A stretch of DNA of 64,000 bases from Gluconacetobacter diazotrophicus PA1 5. Lineage in GTDB: Bacteria > Pseudomonadota > Alphaproteobacteria > Acetobacterales > Acetobacteraceae. Below the pieces are notes generated by a model. That model saw only the letters and a program-made list of their open reading frames with translations. It had not been told where the DNA came from and ran no database searches. Below are positions 17,215 to 25,750 of the stretch, one piece after another. The DNA lies in assembly GCF_000067045.1 (NCBI RefSeq), contig NC_010125.1, forward strand, positions 832,001 through 896,000, written 5' to 3'. The translations under genes were made by a program, and so were the position numbers. How positions within the stretch are numbered: the first letter of the stretch is position 1; every line of letters begins with the position of its first letter.

Positions 17215-17254
17215 GGCATGGCAGGGCATGGCAGGGCATGGCAGGGCTTGGCCG
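17215..17254. repeat. Tandem 10-bp repeat (3 perfect copies plus a decayed one)
   Basis: GGCATGGCAG occurs three times head to tail at 17215-17244, followed by GGCTTGGCCG. It lies just upstream of the chosen ATG (17266) of the next gene, and would be translated if a longer start at 17194 were used. Confidence 0.8.
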
Positions 17255-17265
17255 GGGGAAGAAGC

Positions 17266-18309
17266 ATGACGGGATGGCGGGCCAGGCTGGCGGCGGCGCT
17301 GGTGGTATTGGCGGTACTGGTCCTGGCGGGGCCGCGGGTTCGTCCGTGGACAGGGGCGGTACCGTTGCCTTCGGTGCCGCGCGACCCGGCGGCGCTCGAT
17401 GCCTGGATCGCGGCCGGGGAGAAGGCGGCGGGCCCGTTGCGGCCCGACACCCGGGCCCGGGTGGTCTGGGCCGATCCGGCCCATCCGGCGCGCACCGCCT
17501 GCGCCATCGTCTACCTGCACGGCTTTACCGCCAGCCAGGGCGAGGGCGCGCCCCTGCATACCGGCCTGGCGCGCCTGTTCGGCTGCAACCTCTATCTGGC
17601 GCGCCTGCCGGGGCACGGGTTGCGGGCGCCGGACGCGATGCGGGGCCTGACGGCCGCGCGGCTGATGCAGGGAGCGGCCACCGCGCTGGCTATCGGCGGG
17701 GCCATAGGCGACCGGGTGGTGGTGGCCGGCAGTTCCACGGGGGGCACGCTGGCGCTGGCGTTGGCGGCCCGGTACCCGCGCCGGGTCGCGGGCCTGGTCC
17801 TGTGGTCGCCCCTGGTGCGCGAACGGGGCGACAGGCTGGACCCGCTGTTCCGGCCCTGGGGGACGGACCTGATGTGGCTGGTGCATAATCACGGCCATGA
17901 CGTGACGCGCGGGGCTGCCCAGGGGCCGATCTGGACCGGCGACGTGCATGTCGACGGGTATGTCGCGCTGGCGGAACTGACACGGGGCCAGATGACCGGC
18001 GACACGTTCCGCCGCGTCGTGGCGCCGGTCTTCCTCGGCTATTACGATCGCGACCCCGCGCATCAGGACCCCACGGTCTCGGTCCCGGCGATGCTGGACA
18101 TGTTCGATCGGCTGGGAACGTCCCCGGCCCTGCGGCGGCGGGTGGATTTTCCCGACGCGGGCAGCCATGTCATCGCGTCCCCCCTGCGTTCGCATGACGC
18201 GGCCGCCGTGTGCCGCGCCACGCGCGACGATCTGCATGACGTCCTGGGCCTGCCCTACGCGCGCGGGGTCGATCCCGCGCTGTGCGATGCGATCCATGCC
18301 CGGACCTGA
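17266..18309 (+). CDS. Membrane-anchored alpha/beta hydrolase
   Basis: A 347-residue hydrolase with one N-terminal hydrophobic segment (LAAALVVLAVLVLAG), so it is anchored or exported. YLHGFTASQGEGAP is the oxyanion region; the nucleophile is in VVVAGSSTGGTLALA (GxSxG form GSSTG); the likely His is in FPDAGSHVIAS. It resembles the serine aminopeptidase S33/monoacylglycerol lipase fold; its substrate is unknown. Upstream starts would translate the 10-bp repeat. It is divergent from the exported protein at 16342. Confidence 0.8.
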   Translation: MTGWRARLAAALVVLAVLVLAGPRVRPWTGAVPLPSVPRDPAALDAWIAAGEKAAGPLRPDTRARVVWADPAHPARTACAIVYLHGFTASQGEGAPLHTGLARLFGCNLYLARLPGHGLRAPDAMRGLTAARLMQGAATALAIGGAIGDRVVVAGSSTGGTLALALAARYPRRVAGLVLWSPLVRERGDRLDPLFRPWGTDLMWLVHNHGHDVTRGAAQGPIWTGDVHVDGYVALAELTRGQMTGDTFRRVVAPVFLGYYDRDPAHQDPTVSVPAMLDMFDRLGTSPALRRRVDFPDAGSHVIASPLRSHDAAAVCRATRDDLHDVLGLPYARGVDPALCDAIHART

Positions 18310-18412
18310 CCTGCCATGCCCGGCCCGGGCTAGCCAGCCGGGACAAGGCGGGTAGAATGGTGGGCGATCCGGCCTGTCCACATGCCGGATGTTGTTGCAA
18401 GGAATAAAGATT

Positions 18413-18538
18413 ATGGCCAATTGTCCCGCAAAATGCTCCGTGAAGTCCCCGTGTGTGAAGGGGATGCTGGCGCTGGGCCTGGTGGCGGCAGTGATCTTCT
18501 TCTTCAAGAAGAAGTCCTGCTGCAAGGCCGGCGCCTGA
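18413..18538 (+). CDS. 41-residue Cys-rich single-pass membrane peptide
   Basis: A small frame beginning MANCPAKCSVKSPC, then a hydrophobic segment (GMLALGLVAAVIFFF, about residues 17-31), then KKKSCCKAGA. It has five Cys residues, three on the N-terminal side and a CC pair after the helix, and Lys clusters on both sides. A ribosome site-like AAGGAAT lies 8-10 bases before the ATG and a terminator hairpin follows 6 bases after the stop, so the gene looks like an independent unit. No family recognised. Function unknown; metal binding or membrane-protein accessory roles are guesses. Confidence 0.65.
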   Translation: MANCPAKCSVKSPCVKGMLALGLVAAVIFFFKKKSCCKAGA

Positions 18539-18544
18539 TCGTAT

Positions 18545-18577
18545 CGCCCCGGGGTCATGCTCCGGGGCGGACCTTTT
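18545..18577 (+). terminator. Terminator after the 41-residue peptide gene
   Basis: CGCCCCGG (18545-18552) and CCGGGGCG (18562-18569) form an 8-bp GC-rich stem, followed by GACCTTTT. Confidence 0.65.
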
Positions 18578-18596
18578 CGTGTGCGGGCAGCAGGGC

Positions 18597-19724
18597 ATGT
18601 CGCCACAGGATACCGATCCCGACCCCGCTTCCTTACGCCGCATCATCCATGTCGACATGGATGCCTTCTATGCCTCCGTCGAACAACGCGATGATCCCGC
18701 CCTGCGCGGCCGGCCGCTGGCCGTCGGCGGCAGCAGGCAGCGCGGCGTCGTCGCCGCGGCCAGTTACGAGGCCCGGCGCTATGGCGTACGCTCCGCCATG
18801 CCGTCGGTCACGGCGCGGCGCAAATGTCCCGACCTGATCTTCGTTCCGCCGCGCTTCGACGTCTATCGGGCGGTTTCGGCGCAGATCCATGCCATCTTCG
18901 CGCGCTATACAGGGCTGATTCAGCCGCTGTCGCTGGATGAAGCCTATCTGGACGTGACCGATCCATTGATCGACCGTCCCTCCGCCACCGCGATCGCGCA
19001 GGATATCCGGGCGGCGATCCGCGCCGAAACGGGCCTGACCGCGTCGGCCGGGGTGTCGTACAACAAATTCCTGGCCAAGCTGGCCTCGGACTATCGCAAG
19101 CCTGACGGGCTGTATGTGATTACACCCCGCATGGGCCCGCGTTTCGTCGAATCCCTGCCGGTCGAGGCGTTTCACGGGATCGGCCCGGCAACGGCCGCGC
19201 GCATGCGCGCGATGGGCATCCGCACCGGCCTGGACCTGCGCGCCCACGACATGGACAGCCTGGCCCGGCATTTCGGCAAGGCGGCCGCCTTTTATTACGG
19301 CATCGCCCGGGGACGGGACGACCGGCCGGTCGAAGCCGACCGCCGCCGAAAATCCGTGGGCACGGAACGCACCTTCGAACATGACATCCATGACTGGGCC
19401 GAGGCCCTGTCGGCGCTGGACGGCATGGTCGACCGGGTCTGGGGCGAGTGCCGCAAGCGGGGGCTGGTCGCGCGCACGGTGACGGTGAAGGTCAAATATG
19501 CCGATTTCCAGCAGACCGGCCGCGCCCGCTCGCTGCCCCAGCCGCTGGCCGCGCACGCCGTCTTTCGCCAGGTCGCATGCGACCTGCTGCGGCCGTTCTT
19601 TCCGCCAGAACGGGGCATCCGCCTGCTGGGGGTGACGCTGTCGAATCTCGACCTCACCGGCGGTGCCAGCCCGCAACTGGCCCTGGCCCTGGATGATCCC
19701 GGGAGTGTTCAGGCCGGGCCGTGA
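18597..19724 (+). CDS. dinB: DNA polymerase IV (Y-family translesion polymerase)
   Basis: DinB copies past damaged template bases with low fidelity. The 375-residue protein has the two catalytic carboxylate motifs HVDMDAFYASVE (about residue 20) and PLSLDEAYLDV (about residue 112), the helix-hairpin-helix region FHGIGPATAARMRAMG, and the little-finger domain from about residue 245. There is no C-terminal beta-clamp motif clearly of QLxLF form; the tail SPQLALALDD contains QLALAL, which may serve. The start is ATG 18597; no LexA box of the alphaproteobacterial GTTC-N7-GTTC form was seen upstream. Confidence 0.93.
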   Translation: MSPQDTDPDPASLRRIIHVDMDAFYASVEQRDDPALRGRPLAVGGSRQRGVVAAASYEARRYGVRSAMPSVTARRKCPDLIFVPPRFDVYRAVSAQIHAIFARYTGLIQPLSLDEAYLDVTDPLIDRPSATAIAQDIRAAIRAETGLTASAGVSYNKFLAKLASDYRKPDGLYVITPRMGPRFVESLPVEAFHGIGPATAARMRAMGIRTGLDLRAHDMDSLARHFGKAAAFYYGIARGRDDRPVEADRRRKSVGTERTFEHDIHDWAEALSALDGMVDRVWGECRKRGLVARTVTVKVKYADFQQTGRARSLPQPLAAHAVFRQVACDLLRPFFPPERGIRLLGVTLSNLDLTGGASPQLALALDDPGSVQAGP

Positions 19725-19856
19725 CCGGAATCGGGCCGGAATGCATCCAAAACGAATATCGTGCGTTTGTGGTGCGTTCGTATCATCGTCGTGCCCACTG
19801 ACAGAGTCGCGTCCGGCCGGCCGTTCCGGTCCTGCACCCCATCCGCCGAGGCCCGA

Positions 19857-21953
19857 ATGCGACTTGTCGTCGTCGTTGATGACGGTTCCGCCACCCGGAC
19901 GATCCTCGCGCGGATGGCCATGACGCTCGGCGCGGACATCCAGGTCGAAGCCTTCGCTTCCCCGATCGAGGCGCTGGACTGGTTTGGGGACACGAATATC
20001 CCCGATCTGGTCATTGCCGATTGCAGAATGCCGATGATGGACGGGGCGGCTTTCACCGCGCGCATCCGCGCCCTGGGCTGGGGCGGCGATGTGCCGGTGA
20101 TGGTCGTGACGGCCCAGGAAGACCGCGAGGGTCGTATCAGCGCGCTGGCGGCCGGGGCCACCGATTTCCTGTCCAGCCCCGTCGATCACACGGAATTCCT
20201 GATCCGGGCCCGCAACCTGCTGCAACTGGGCTGGCACCAGAAGCGCGCCCGCTCGCCCGTGCAACTGGAGCAGGAACTGGAAAACAGCCGGGCCGCGCAG
20301 GCCGAAATCCTGCGCGGCAGCCGCGACCGCCTGCTGCAGGTCATCGACACGGTGCCCGCCCTGGTCAGCGCCACGGACGCCGAGGGGAATTACATCTTCG
20401 TCAACAGATTCCATGCCCGGGTGATGGGGGCAGGGCAGGGGCGTAACGATGCGGCATCGCAGCTCCGCGACAGGCAGGTGCTGGAAACCGGCCTGCCCAC
20501 CGCGCGGTACGAGGAAAGCATTGCCGACCGGTACGGCATGGAACGTATCCTGCTGACGTCCAAGATCCCGTTTTATGACGACGCCAGCGGTATGCGGTAC
20601 GTCCTGACCACGTCGCTCGATATCACCGACCGGAAGAAGGCCGAGCGGGAACTGCATCATCTGGCCTATTATGACCAGTTGACGGGTCTGCCCAGTCGCT
20701 CGAAGCTCGAGACCGAGATGCAGGTGCTGCTGCGGCAGCGCGGGGCGGACGGCCCCCCTTTCGCGTTTGTGCTGATGGACCTCGACCGGTTCAAGGGCAT
20801 CAACGACACGCAGGGCCATACGATCGGCGACCTGTTGCTGCGCAAGGTCGCGCTCCGGCTGCGGACGGCGCTGCCCCGGGCCGGAATCATCGCGCGCCTG
20901 GGCGGGGACGAATTCGCCATCGTGCATGACGTCATCGACGCGGCGGACGCGGCGCACATGGCGGAGCGGATCGTGGGGATCTTCGCCCGTCCCTTCACCC
21001 TGGGCGACCGGGTCACGAGCGTCGGCGCCAGTGCGGGGGTGACGCTGTTCCCTGCCCGCGGCGCGACGTTCGAGACGCTGCTCAAGCGCGCGGATCTGGC
21101 GATGTACCGTGCCAAGAACGAGGGACGCTGCCGCTACGCCTTTTTCGACGAGGAAATGGAACAGGCCTTCGCGGCCACGACCGAACTGGAGCAGGCATTG
21201 CGCCGCGCGGTGGAGAACGAGGAATTCGTCCTGCATTATCAACCCCAGATCGATCTGGCCTCCGGCACCTTATGCGGGGTCGAGGCCCTGATCCGCTGGG
21301 TGCAGCCGGGGGGCGACCTGGTCCATCCGGGCTGCTTCCTGCCGCTGGCCGAGGAAACCGGGCTGATCGCGCCCATGACGGTGTGGTCCCTGCGCGAGGC
21401 CTGCCGCCAGGCGGCGCGATGGCAGAGCGACGGCATTCATATCCGTGTCGCGGTCAACCTGTCGGGCGTCCTGTTTCGCCAGCATGACGTCCATCGACTG
21501 GTGGTGGACGCCACGACGGAAGCCGGCCTGGACCCGTCCTTCCTTGAACTGGAACTGACCGAAACCGCGGTGATCGAAAACCCCGAATCCGCCGGGCGGC
21601 AGCTTGCCGCCCTGCAGCAGATGGGCGTGTCGGTCGCGATAGACGATTTTGGAACCGGCTATGCCTCGCTGGTCTATCTGACCAGGCTTCCGATCCACCG
21701 CCTCAAGATCGATCGCGTCTTCATCCAGGACCTCGGTTCGTCACCGGGCAGCCGGGCCATTGTCAAGGCGATCATCGCGCTGGGCAAGAACCTGGGAATC
21801 CGCGTCATCGCCGAGGGGATCGAGCGCCAGGACCAGCTCCGCTGGCTGGAAGAGCAGGACTGCCAAGAGGCCCAGGGCTTCTATTTCGGCTATCCTGTTC
21901 CACCGGCGAAACTTCAGGACCTGGTGGATAGCGGGACCCTGATGGTGCCTTAG
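19857..21953 (+). CDS. Receiver-PAS-GGDEF-EAL cyclic di-GMP signalling protein
   Basis: A 698-residue cytoplasmic protein. Residues 1-120 are a response-regulator receiver (VVVVDDGS, phospho-acceptor Asp in LVIADCRMPMMDG), but the conserved Lys of the KP motif is Ser (LSSPVDH). A PAS domain follows (about 155-265, LLQVIDTVPALVSATD), then a GGDEF domain with intact RLGGDEFAIV and no RxxD inhibitory site at the usual spacing, then an EAL domain with VEALIRW, NLSG, ELTETAVIEN, DDFGTGYASL, KIDR and AEGIE, all expected for phosphodiesterase activity. Both activities look possible; acetic acid bacterial relatives of this type regulate cellulose or biofilm formation. The gene ends at a palindromic terminator. 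Confidence 0.9.
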   Translation: MRLVVVVDDGSATRTILARMAMTLGADIQVEAFASPIEALDWFGDTNIPDLVIADCRMPMMDGAAFTARIRALGWGGDVPVMVVTAQEDREGRISALAAGATDFLSSPVDHTEFLIRARNLLQLGWHQKRARSPVQLEQELENSRAAQAEILRGSRDRLLQVIDTVPALVSATDAEGNYIFVNRFHARVMGAGQGRNDAASQLRDRQVLETGLPTARYEESIADRYGMERILLTSKIPFYDDASGMRYVLTTSLDITDRKKAERELHHLAYYDQLTGLPSRSKLETEMQVLLRQRGADGPPFAFVLMDLDRFKGINDTQGHTIGDLLLRKVALRLRTALPRAGIIARLGGDEFAIVHDVIDAADAAHMAERIVGIFARPFTLGDRVTSVGASAGVTLFPARGATFETLLKRADLAMYRAKNEGRCRYAFFDEEMEQAFAATTELEQALRRAVENEEFVLHYQPQIDLASGTLCGVEALIRWVQPGGDLVHPGCFLPLAEETGLIAPMTVWSLREACRQAARWQSDGIHIRVAVNLSGVLFRQHDVHRLVVDATTEAGLDPSFLELELTETAVIENPESAGRQLAALQQMGVSVAIDDFGTGYASLVYLTRLPIHRLKIDRVFIQDLGSSPGSRAIVKAIIALGKNLGIRVIAEGIERQDQLRWLEEQDCQEAQGFYFGYPVPPAKLQDLVDSGTLMVP

Positions 21954-21962
21954 TCGGCCTCT

Positions 21963-22012
21963 TAGAGTGCATGATTGGGTAAACCCAATCATGCACTCTA
22001 GATTTTTGTTTT
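21963..22012 (+). terminator. Strong terminator after the c-di-GMP gene
   Basis: The 18-bp perfect stem followed by GATTTTTGTTTT is a good intrinsic terminator for rightward transcription from the receiver-PAS-GGDEF-EAL gene. The opposite side is less T-rich, so it is weaker for galE. Confidence 0.8.
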
Positions 22013-22047
22013 CAGCGCATCTTCACGTGATTAGGCGATTCCGCCTA
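21963..22047. repeat. Palindromic intergenic repeat element reaching into galE
   Basis: Perfect 18-bp arms (TAGAGTGCATGATTGGGT and its complement) separated by AA, then a T-rich stretch GATTTTTGTTTT, then a second small inverted repeat TAGGCG/CGCCTA at 22032-22047. The block looks like the palindromic repeats scattered in alphaproteobacterial genomes. Only one copy occurs in this window. Its right end supplies the last codons of galE. Confidence 0.55.
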
Positions 22048-23078
22048 CTCAGGATCTGCTCTAGCAGGCTCTCGGCGGCGACCAGGCTGCGATAGCCGTC
22101 CGGGTGGGCCAGGCGCCAGCGATAGGCCGTCTCGACGATGTCATCCAGTCTGGCGAAGCGGGGGGTCCAGGACGTTTCCGCGCGCAGCCGCTCGGCTCCG
22201 GCGACCAGGCGCGCGGGGTCGCCGGGACGGCGCGGGGCCAGGCGCCACGGGACGGTGCGCCCGGTCACGCGTTCCACGCTGCGGATGACCTCCATGTTGG
22301 AATGACCGACCCCGTTTCCGACATTATAGACGACGCTGCGGTCATGGATGACGTCCAGGGCCGCCAGATGCGCCTGCGCCAGGTCGGTGACGTGGATGTA
22401 ATCGCGGATGCAGGTACCGTCCGGCGTCGGATAATCGTCGCCGAACAATTGCAGTTCCCCCCGTCGTCCCAGAGCGGCATCGATGACCAGGGGGATCAGG
22501 TGCGTTTCGGGCCGGTGGTCCTCGCCGATCCGTCCGGTGGGATCGGCACCGGCCGCGTTGAAATAGCGCAGGCAGGCACTGCGCAATCCGTGAATGCGGT
22601 CGGCCCACACCAGCGCGCGTTCCACCATGTGCTTGCTCTCGCCGTAGGGCGAGCCGGGAATGATGGGTGTCCGCTCGGTGATCAGGGCGTCCTCGGTCTG
22701 TCCGAACAGGGCGGCGGTCGATGAGAAGACGAACCGCTTGACGCCATGGCGGACACAGGCATCGATCAGCGAAAATCCCAGTCCGGCATTGGCCTCCATG
22801 TACAGGAACGGCTGCTGCATGCTCTCGCCGACCAGGGACAGCGCGGCGAAATGCAGCACGCCGTCCCACGGGCCGTCCGCCAGCACCCTGTCCACCAGCG
22901 GCCGGTCCGCCAGGTCTCCCGGGACGAAGCGCACGCCATCGGGGACGGACTCCCGATGTCCGGTCCGTAGATTGTCGAATATGACGACATCATGCCCCGC
23001 ATCGCACAGCGCGGCCACGACATGGCTGCCGACATAGCCCGCGCCGCCCGTGACCAGAAAGCGTGATCGTGTCGTCAT
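22023..23078 (-). CDS. galE: UDP-glucose 4-epimerase
   Basis: GalE interconverts UDP-glucose and UDP-galactose with bound NAD. The 351-residue protein has the Rossmann motif VTGGAGYVGSH at the start, the catalytic Ser/Thr in FSSTAALFG (about residue 122) and YGESK (about residue 148), plus CLRYFNAAGADPTG and the family's DYIHVTDLA. It lies 61 bp downstream of manC on the same strand, with a hairpin between, so the pair is likely one transcript feeding exopolysaccharide precursors. The last residues (RRNRLIT) are encoded inside a palindromic repeat, so the original C-terminus may have been replaced. Confidence 0.94.
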   Translation of the reverse strand: MTTRSRFLVTGGAGYVGSHVVAALCDAGHDVVIFDNLRTGHRESVPDGVRFVPGDLADRPLVDRVLADGPWDGVLHFAALSLVGESMQQPFLYMEANAGLGFSLIDACVRHGVKRFVFSSTAALFGQTEDALITERTPIIPGSPYGESKHMVERALVWADRIHGLRSACLRYFNAAGADPTGRIGEDHRPETHLIPLVIDAALGRRGELQLFGDDYPTPDGTCIRDYIHVTDLAQAHLAALDVIHDRSVVYNVGNGVGHSNMEVIRSVERVTGRTVPWRLAPRRPGDPARLVAGAERLRAETSWTPRFARLDDIVETAYRWRLAHPDGYRSLVAAESLLEQILSRRNRLIT

Positions 23079-23102
23079 GATCCTCTCCCGGAGGCTGCCG
23101 AC

Positions 23103-23131
23103 CTCCGAAATCCGCCGATCGAATTTCGGAG
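23103..23131 (-). terminator. Intercistronic hairpin between manC and galE
   Basis: CTCCGAAAT (23103-23111) and ATTTCGGAG (23123-23131) form a 9-bp stem without a following T tract. It may attenuate read-through or protect the upstream message rather than stop transcription fully. Confidence 0.45.
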
Positions 23132-23139
23132 ATGAGGCA

Positions 23140-24603
23140 TCAGCTGCGGTTGTAGTTATCCTCGAACCGGATGATATCGTCCTCGCCCAGATAGGATCCG
23201 GTCTGGATCTCGATCAGCACCAGCGGAATCTTGCCGGGATTTTCCATCCGGTGGGTGCATTCCTGCGGCAGGTAGATGCTCTCGTTCTCATGGACGGTAA
23301 TCAGTTCCGCATTGCGGGTCACCAGCGCCACGCCGCTGACGACGATCCAGTGTTCGGCGCGATGGTAGTGCTTCTGCAGCGACAGTTTTTCGCCCGGCAT
23401 CACGACGATGCGCTTGACCTGGAAGCGCTGGTCCTGGATCAGGCTTTCATAGAAACCCCAGGGACGATAGCAGCGGTTATGCGCCTTGGCCTCCTGGCGT
23501 CCCGCGGCCTGCAGGCGGGTGACGATCTTCTTGACGTCCTGCGCCTTGCTCTGCTGCGTCACCAGCACCGCGTCGCGGGTCGCGACCACGATCACGTCGT
23601 CGACGCCGACGACGGCGGTCAGGATCTCGTCCGACCGGACATAGCTGCCATGGACCGATTCCAGAAAAACCTGGCCTTCGGCGACATTGCCGCTGTCATC
23701 CTTCCTGCTGATGTCCCACAGCGCGTCCCAGCTGCCGATATCGGTCCATCCGAAATCGCCGGCGATCACCGCCGCCTGGTCGGTATGTTCCATGACGGCA
23801 TAATCGAACGAGATATCGGGCGTGGACAGGAAGGATTGCGGGTCCAGGCGCTGGAACACCAGGTCGCTGGTGCGGCGTTCGACGGCCTGGCGTACGGGGT
23901 TCAGTACGGCCGGGGCGTAGGTCTCCATTTCCTTCAGCAGGGTACGGGCGGTGAAGACGAACATGCCCGAATTCCACATATACTTGCCCGACGCGATCAG
24001 CTCGGCCGCCGTCGCGGCATCCGGCTTTTCGATGAAGCAGGCGACCGCGTTGGCCTCGGGCAGCTTGGCAAGCGGCTTGCCGGCCTCGATGTAGCCGTAT
24101 CCGGTCTCGGGCCGCGTGGGGTGCATGCCGAAGACGACGATATGGCCGCGCTGCGCCGCCGCCGCCGCCGCGGGCATCAGGTGCTCCAGTGTTTCCGGGC
24201 GCGTGATGACGGCATCGGCGGCCATGATCCACAGCACCGCATCCGGGTTCGTCTCGGCGGCCAGCAGGGCGGCGGCGGCGATGGCCGGGGCGGAATTGCG
24301 TCCGGCGGGTTCCAGCACGATCCGCGCATTCTCGATACCGGCCTCGCGCAGTTGCTCGGCGATCAGGAATCGATGTTCGTTGTTGCAGATGACGATCGGC
24401 GCGTCGAACGTTTCCCCGCAGCCGCGCAGCGCCGTTTCCTGCAGCATCGTCTTCTCGCTGACCAGGGACCAGAGCTGTTTGGGATAGCTGGCCCGCGAGA
24501 GCGGCCAAAGCCGGCTGCCGGTTCCGCCGGACAGGATGACGGGAACGATACGGGTCGTGTTGGCAGCCTTGGTGCCGATCACCGGGAAGGTGGTGTCAGA
24601 CAT
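23140..24603 (-). CDS. manC: Mannose-1-phosphate guanylyltransferase / mannose-6-phosphate isomerase
   Basis: A bifunctional enzyme of 487 residues supplying GDP-mannose. The N-terminal nucleotidyltransferase domain has VILSGGTGSRLWPLSRASYPKQ (pyrophosphorylase signature with GGxGxRLWP) and FIEKPD; the C-terminal cupin of type II phosphomannose isomerase has KRIVVMPGEKLSLQKHYHRAEHW with metal-binding residues, and QECTHRMENPG. The full-length two-domain form matches AlgA/XanB/ManC. With galE downstream it probably feeds an acetan-like or other mannose-containing polysaccharide. The promoter should lie in the AT-rich region to the right. Confidence 0.95.
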   Translation of the reverse strand: MSDTTFPVIGTKAANTTRIVPVILSGGTGSRLWPLSRASYPKQLWSLVSEKTMLQETALRGCGETFDAPIVICNNEHRFLIAEQLREAGIENARIVLEPAGRNSAPAIAAAALLAAETNPDAVLWIMAADAVITRPETLEHLMPAAAAAAQRGHIVVFGMHPTRPETGYGYIEAGKPLAKLPEANAVACFIEKPDAATAAELIASGKYMWNSGMFVFTARTLLKEMETYAPAVLNPVRQAVERRTSDLVFQRLDPQSFLSTPDISFDYAVMEHTDQAAVIAGDFGWTDIGSWDALWDISRKDDSGNVAEGQVFLESVHGSYVRSDEILTAVVGVDDVIVVATRDAVLVTQQSKAQDVKKIVTRLQAAGRQEAKAHNRCYRPWGFYESLIQDQRFQVKRIVVMPGEKLSLQKHYHRAEHWIVVSGVALVTRNAELITVHENESIYLPQECTHRMENPGKIPLVLIEIQTGSYLGEDDIIRFEDNYNRS

Positions 24604-25336
24604 GTCACGGTCCTCTCTGGTCCATGGGTTATGCGGAGCGATGCATCAGTATGCATGGGAAACAATGCGATTACGCGACGAAACGCCGATAGTCGCCCGG
24701 ACCCATGCGGATAGGGTGATTTCGTCACCGGGACAGTCTCGTACGGAATGACCGACATTTCGAAGAATTCGTAATGAACGAGAATGCAGCATCCTGGCGC
24801 CCGGCGGTGTATCCGCTATTTCAGCCTTCCTATAGGGTCGAGCCATACCATGAAATCGAAAATCGTCACAATCAGGAATGTATGCGAGCTATTTAATAAT
24901 ATCAGGATCTTGGTTGTCAGTCCGTGCCCGCCTCCAAGGCTTTCGGGCTCAGGCGCATTATTGTGCCCATGAAACGTGACGAAAATGTGCGCGAGCGGAC
25001 GCGACACCAGACCAGGCGAACCCATGGCCCAGCTTCGGGCATGATCGCGTGCCGGGTGGGCCGACGCATCCGCTCCCGTCGTCGCGATCTTTCAGGGTGG
25101 CAACGTCATGCGGGATGGTCCGGTTCCGGACAGGCGTGCATACGCCGCGCGCCATGTGCAGACACGTATCGCCGCGGGAGGAAATCGCTTGGAAAACAGG
25201 AGATCACGAAACGGCAGATGGCGTCCGCACCAATGCGGTAGCCGCCGGCGCCGCTTCTCAATGTGGTTCCCCGGAGCCGCGATGCGGGAGCGGAACACGC
25301 ATCGGATCACCGGCATCAAGGCTCGGAAACGGACTC
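24604..25336. other. 733-bp region upstream of manC without a recognised gene
   Basis: No coding frame here shows convincing codon bias or motif. The stretch 24640-24960 is clearly lower in GC than its surroundings and includes an inverted repeat GGTGATTTCGTCACC near 24716-24730 and AATTCGTAATGAACGAGAA near 24768-24783. It should contain the manC promoter and may be a decayed or foreign piece. From 24960 to 25336 GC rises again, but no gene was identified. Confidence 0.4.
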
Positions 25337-25750
25337 TTATCGCCGGGTGGGGTCCTCGCCCTGGCAGCCGGCATGTCCGAACCGGTTGAAACGCTTCTGC
25401 GTGCTGTGCCGCCGCACGGCCAGCGGCAGTTCGGTCGTCAGGGCCGCAAGCGTGTCCTGATCCGTCATCGCCGTCTCGCGCGCGATTTCGGCCACCAGGT
25501 CCGGGGGCAGAAGCAACTGTACCGTCAGCATGTCGGTGGGGAACGGGCTGGGGGTCTGGCTCCAGTTCCGCACCACGTCATAGAGTCCGGTATCCGCCGC
25601 CCGGCGGAGCAGGTGCCCGTATCCGCGCTGCGGTGCGGTTTCCGAAAGGAAGGTGTCCAGCCAGGACGCGCATTCGGTCCGATCGAGCCACGGCCCGATA
25701 TCGGCCGGATTTCCGGAAGAGGCGCCGAGGCGGGAATGCGACATCGTCAT
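25337..25750 (-). CDS. YidB-like (DUF937) small protein
   Basis: A 137-residue protein. The middle part, HLLRRAADTGLYDVVRNW followed by a short linker, MLTVQLLLPPDLVAEIARET and TELPLAVRR, follows the YidB/DUF937 pattern (a glycine/alanine helix, then D-V-V-x-x-W, then Q-L, then an LP-x-x-V segment). Function of the family is unknown. The start ATG 25750 sits after the purine-rich GGGAGAACTTCC stretch; ATG 25744 is the next choice. The C-terminus ends RFNRFGHAGCQGEDPTRR and looks unusual for the family. Confidence 0.6.
   Translation of the reverse strand: MTMSHSRLGASSGNPADIGPWLDRTECASWLDTFLSETAPQRGYGHLLRRAADTGLYDVVRNWSQTPSPFPTDMLTVQLLLPPDLVAEIARETAMTDQDTLAALTTELPLAVRRHSTQKRFNRFGHAGCQGEDPTRR

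Noticed and set aside
17215-17254. CRISPR-like array
   Set aside because: Units are 10 bp with no spacers; it is a simple tandem repeat.
18633-21242. An 869-codon open frame opposite dinB and the c-di-GMP gene
   Set aside because: High GC leaves few stops. The opposite strand encodes two proteins with clear motifs, and the antisense product shows none.
21963-22000. Insertion sequence end
   Set aside because: There is no transposase, no second end and no target-site duplication; it is a stand-alone palindrome.
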